From Ferrithrix thermotolerans DSM 19514 (GTDB taxonomy: Bacteria > Actinomycetota > Acidimicrobiia > Acidimicrobiales > Ilumatobacteraceae): a stretch of DNA of 7,777 bases. Numbering within the stretch: position 1 is the stretch's first letter; each line of letters begins with the position of its first letter. Position numbers and translations under genes: made by a program. The stretch covers positions 1-7,777 of the forward strand of contig CAMAQQ010000054.1 in NCBI GenBank assembly GCA_945860575.1. The letters run 5' to 3'. Positions 5,881-7,777 of this stretch are shown here, piece by piece. The notes below the pieces were generated by a model. It saw only the letters and a program-made list of their open reading frames with translations, made no database searches and had not been told where the DNA came from.

Positions 5881-6311
5881 GTGACAGTAATTAATCTCGC
5901 GACCAATCCTGATCGTTCGTAGAGATTCTTGGTTTCGCGATCACCAGGAAGCGCAAGTGCATCGAGTGCCGTGAGGTTTTGGTCTCGTGCCCAAGATAAC
6001 GTCGCTGAGACAAGAGCGTCTCCGACTCCTAAGTTTCGAGCATCATGGGTCACAAAAACTTGTTCGATAGTTGCAAGTTGATCGAGCTTTCGTGCGATTA
6101 GATATCCCATTACAACCGAGTCAATACAACCGACCAACACGAACATTGCCCCATCGGTTAACACTTGCGGCCACCTGTTGCCAATCTCAGGCACTTCAAT
6201 AGCAAGCCTGTCTGCACCGCGAAACTCTTTTAGTGAGAGTCGTGCCTCACTCTCTAGTAGGACCAATACATCCACATCTTGCGACACGGCCGGCCTTGAC
6301 AGTATTTGCAC
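5865..6311 (-). CDS. GNAT-family N-acetyltransferase
   Basis: A 148-residue single-domain GNAT. The acetyl-CoA binding motif A is clear: IEQVFVTHDARNLGVGDAL, with RNLGVG matching the (R/Q)xxGx(G/A) pyrophosphate loop at about residues 92-97, followed by a helix (LVSATLSWARDQ). Motif B follows as ALPGDRETKNLYERSGLVARLITVTKKL, where NLYERSGL is the usual N-x-x-YE(K/R)-x-G segment. The N-terminus (AVSQDVDVLVLLESEAR) is the expected first strand and helix. The acceptor is unknown. It would act in the cytosol. Start is uncertain: GTG 6311 is chosen over an in-frame TTG at 6317, which would add two residues; neither has a good upstream box. It is the last gene of a minus-strand cluster, 39 bp after the lysine-rich protein gene, so co-transcription is likely. 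Confidence 0.85.
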   Translation of the reverse strand: MQILSRPAVSQDVDVLVLLESEARLSLKEFRGADRLAIEVPEIGNRWPQVLTDGAMFVLVGCIDSVVMGYLIARKLDQLATIEQVFVTHDARNLGVGDALVSATLSWARDQNLTALDALALPGDRETKNLYERSGLVARLITVTKKLG

Positions 6312-6350
6312 GATCAATCGTTTGTATCTAGATCGAGCGAGAGACCCGAA

Positions 6351-6842
6351 CTATTTTGCAGCATCTGACAACGACGAAATCTTGATTAAAATAGTTTGGC
6401 GAGCGCGACCGGCTGCCTCGTATTTCTTGATCTTGGCAAGCTCGGTCTTATTTAGAGCGACGAGAAGATCAAGAATCTGTAATGCCGAGAGATCGTCATA
6501 ATTGGCAATCGGCAATTTGATTCGAGTTGCCGCTGGTTGCTTTGTCATCTTTTTCGCAACGTTCTTCGGTTTTGAGACCGCTTTTGCTGAACTCGTCTTT
6601 TTCTTAGCCTTCGGTTGAGCCGCATCTTTAGTCGCAACAATTGTTTTTTCGGTTTTTGGCACCACTGGCGGGTCGCTGGGCGCTCGCGTTGAGTAGTTAT
6701 CTACCTGATCAATCAATCTCTTGTTAACTTGTTCGACAGCCATCTTGCCGACGAAACGCCATAACTTGATCTTGTCGGGTAGCTGCGCAATGAACTTGGC
6801 TACCAATTCACTTGCATTTGGCGGAGTAGGTGCCGCGCTCAT
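6351..6842 (-). CDS. Lysine-rich protein with helical ends and conserved C-terminal YDxLS...GRxxTIL motif
   Basis: A 163-residue protein without a named function that I can vouch for. Residues 10-45 form a helical segment (SELVAKFIAQLPDKIKLWRFVGKMAVEQVN). Residues 62-107 are a Lys/Ala/Pro-rich, histone-H1-like linker (PKAKKKTSSAKAVSKPKNVAKK). Residues 111-157 are a compact helical module: YDDLSALQILDLL, then ELAKIKKYEAAGRARQTIL. A similar YDxL(S/T)...EL..I..YE....R.TIL module ends several actinobacterial Ala/Lys/Pro-rich proteins, including ones described as lipid-droplet associated; that link is from memory. Nucleic-acid, membrane-surface or protein binding are all possible. Longer in-frame ATG starts exist (up to 6932) but would overlap the upstream gene; ATG 6842 has a TACACT box 7 nt upstream and follows the upstream stop by five bases. 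Confidence 0.75.
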   Translation of the reverse strand: MSAAPTPPNASELVAKFIAQLPDKIKLWRFVGKMAVEQVNKRLIDQVDNYSTRAPSDPPVVPKTEKTIVATKDAAQPKAKKKTSSAKAVSKPKNVAKKMTKQPAATRIKLPIANYDDLSALQILDLLVALNKTELAKIKKYEAAGRARQTILIKISSLSDAAK

Positions 6843-6847
6843 GGCGA

Positions 6848-7381
6848 TCAGTGTACGAACAGTGGACAGGCGTCGTCTTCGACCGGGCATCCTGGTGCTG
6901 TTTGTCGCACTAGCAAGAAACAGTGCGAGCACTGAGTTTCGTCTGGACGGCGGGGTTGCAGTCTTTCGACCCCATCCGTGCGGTCGTCAGTAGTAACTTC
7001 ATCTTCTTCTTCGGGGGCAGTTTCTTGTGGCGACGCCAACTTATCTTGCAGAATCGACGAGAGATCAGCTTCAACATCGTCCTCGGTGCGAAGGTCATCT
7101 TCATCATCTTCGTCATCGGTTGACTTTGGTTTAGTTGGATCAACTGGCGCAAGTGTCGAACCCTCGTCACTTAGCATTGCTGCCCCGTCGTAAGTTAAGT
7201 CGACAACCAATTCACCCGTTGCTAAAGCATCGGGATCAAAATCTTCACCATCTACGACCTCAGCGTCTGGATCAAATTCAGGGTCGATTACCTCAGTCGG
7301 GTCGTCAATCTCAAGTTCGTCACCGACTATCTCTTCAGGCTCTTCGATCTCTTCAATTTCGATTTCGTCTTCGTCAGCCAT
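6848..7381 (-). CDS. Highly acidic DUF4193-like protein with C-terminal zinc ribbon
   Basis: A 177-residue protein. Residues 1-60 are almost wholly acidic and hydrophobic (EDEIEIEEIEEPEE, then DPEFDPDAEVVDGEDFDPD), and 88-104 and 122-136 are further acidic runs. DVEADLSSILQDKLA (102-116) is a short helix. The C-terminal end, DETQCSHCFLLV with C151 and C154, then C165 and C172, closely follows the DEFTCxxCFLV segment of the actinobacterial DUF4193 family, whose zinc-ribbon-like end has a second Cys pair. In this protein the second pair (C165, C172) is spaced more widely than a classical CxxC. The function of the family is not established. The acidity means it probably binds a basic partner or metal ions; the strongly basic product of the next gene, five bases downstream, is an obvious candidate, by inference. 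The start is the only good ATG and lies 33 nt after a TACTAT box. Confidence 0.8.
   Translation of the reverse strand: MADEDEIEIEEIEEPEEIVGDELEIDDPTEVIDPEFDPDAEVVDGEDFDPDALATGELVVDLTYDGAAMLSDEGSTLAPVDPTKPKSTDDEDDEDDLRTEDDVEADLSSILQDKLASPQETAPEEEDEVTTDDRTDGVERLQPRRPDETQCSHCFLLVRQTAPGCPVEDDACPLFVH
6850..6855 (-). promoter_or_regulatory. -10 box (TACACT) inside the end of the upstream gene, for ATG 6842
   Basis: TACACT fits TANNNT and ends 7 nt before ATG 6842 on the minus strand. It lies in the last codons and stop of the acidic-protein gene, so it would be an internal operon promoter giving a leaderless message. Coding constraint makes a chance match possible. Confidence 0.4.
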
Positions 7382-7414
7382 GGTGTCCGTTCACTCGTTT
7401 CAATTCAGTCGCGC

Positions 7415-7420
7415 ATAGTA
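7415..7420 (-). promoter_or_regulatory. Candidate -10 box (TACTAT) for the acidic-protein operon
   Basis: On the minus strand TACTAT (TANNNT, with a G following) lies 33 nt before ATG 7381, which would give a leader of roughly 26 nt, unlike the leaderless starts elsewhere in the window. The Shine-Dalgarno in that leader is weak (GGA about 4 nt before the ATG). No consensus -35 is seen; TTGGAG lies 20 bp upstream. Confidence 0.35.
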
Positions 7421-7483
7421 TCCGATATCTGCGGTTATAACTCCAAATCGGCTCTTTGCTCATGCAGTTGTTGAGTTTAAATG

Positions 7484-7777
7484 TCATTTTCGCCTCGCCT
7501 CGGCCTTGCGTTCAGAATCCAATCGCTCTAGTTCTGGGGCATTTTTGACGATGTGAGTCATCGCGTCGGCTATTGCCCGATGTCCTGCTTTCTCACCTAT
7601 TTGTTTGTGCATCTCAATAGCCACGCGGCGATACGACGGGTGGCCTTGCGGCGAAGAACGCAATTCAAGCATGTGAATTGCCTCGCGAGCATTGAACTGC
7701 ATCACATAACGCATTCTGTATGCCATCGAGACCGCATATGGAGCCTGACTCGGATATTCGGGGAGTAACGCGTCATA
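7484..7777 (-). CDS. ThyX-like (FAD-dependent thymidylate synthase family) protein, C-terminal part only
   Basis: The frame is open from the right edge to a TGA at 7484 and gives the last 97 residues; the N-terminal part and start lie outside the window. The segment YRMRYVMQFNAREAIHMLELR matches the ThyX region with the NAR-x2-x2-F-L-x-LR signature, where the family binds dUMP and FAD. The next segment, SSPQGHPSYRR, replaces the AQWEIR-type segment of well-studied ThyX proteins. I recall longer, two-domain ThyX-like proteins in actinobacteria carrying GHPSYR here; this is probably one of those. Whether it makes dTMP or has another flavin-dependent role cannot be told from this fragment. The end is charged (LERLDSERKAEARRK). 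It lies 102 bp upstream of the acidic-protein gene on the same strand. Confidence 0.8.
   Translation of the reverse strand, partial: YDALLPEYPSQAPYAVSMAYRMRYVMQFNAREAIHMLELRSSPQGHPSYRRVAIEMHKQIGEKAGHRAIADAMTHIVKNAPELERLDSERKAEARRK

Noticed and set aside
6231..6252. Stem AGTGAG / CTCACT inside the GNAT gene
   Set aside because: A 6-bp stem in coding DNA with no U-run or regulatory position; likely chance.
6843..6932. N-terminal extension of the lysine-rich protein to ATG 6932
   Set aside because: It would overlap the zinc-ribbon end of the acidic protein in another frame, and the extension (RMPGRRRRLSTV) is a frame shadow. The TACACT box supports ATG 6842.
1..7777. Mobile element, CRISPR, toxin-antitoxin or phage-defence system
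   Set aside because: No transposase, integrase, spaced direct repeats, nuclease or paired toxin-antitoxin ORFs were found on either strand; every long frame is either a housekeeping-type gene or a shadow.

Overview
The window comes from a bacterial chromosome, almost certainly an actinomycete-phylum organism and probably a member of Acidimicrobiia with moderate GC. The evidence is a WhiB-type iron-sulfur regulator, a DUF4193-like acidic protein, a ThyX-type protein of the form seen in actinobacteria, several proteins that look like lineage-specific acidimicrobial families, and starts preceded directly by a -10 box instead of a Shine-Dalgarno sequence. The class-level call rests on family recognition from memory and is less secure than the phylum. 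There is no tRNA, rRNA, CRISPR array, insertion sequence or phage gene. This looks like a normal, gene-dense chromosomal segment.

Layout. 1-362 (-): a zinc-ribbon/helical protein cut by the left edge, divergent from 448-1506 (+), a threonine aldolase. The two share an 85-bp promoter region holding a 16-bp inverted repeat. 1564-1866 (+) is a WhiB regulator with a recognisable promoter overlapped by an inverted repeat, followed by 1915-3012 (+), an APH-fold kinase-like protein with a degenerate catalytic loop. Converging on it is 3023-3574 (-), a gamma-carbonic-anhydrase-like hexapeptide-repeat protein. Divergent from that is 3626-5053 (+), a 475-residue modular protein of unknown function (small beta N-domain, Arg/Glu/Pro-rich linker, helical core, acidic Val/Glu/Ala/Pro tail), followed after 17 bp by 5071-5856 (+), an enoyl-CoA hydratase. 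Converging on the hydratase is a minus-strand cluster read right to left: 7381-6848 acidic DUF4193-like zinc-ribbon protein, 6842-6351 lysine-rich protein, 6311-5865 GNAT acetyltransferase. Upstream of it, cut by the right edge, is the C-terminus of a ThyX-like protein (7777-7484).

How the genes fit together. There is no single pathway. The clearest units are WhiB with the kinase-like gene, the 475-residue protein with the hydratase, and the acidic/basic protein pair with the GNAT. The most general signal is regulatory: at least five starts have a TANNNT hexamer ending 6-8 nt before the start codon, the geometry of leaderless transcripts. This also settles several start choices, for example ATG 5071 over GTG 5053 and ATG 6842 over an upstream ATG. 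I found no convincing new defence or mobile system. The items most worth following up are the unknown modular protein, the acidic/basic pair, the atypical ThyX, and the two promoter-proximal inverted repeats.
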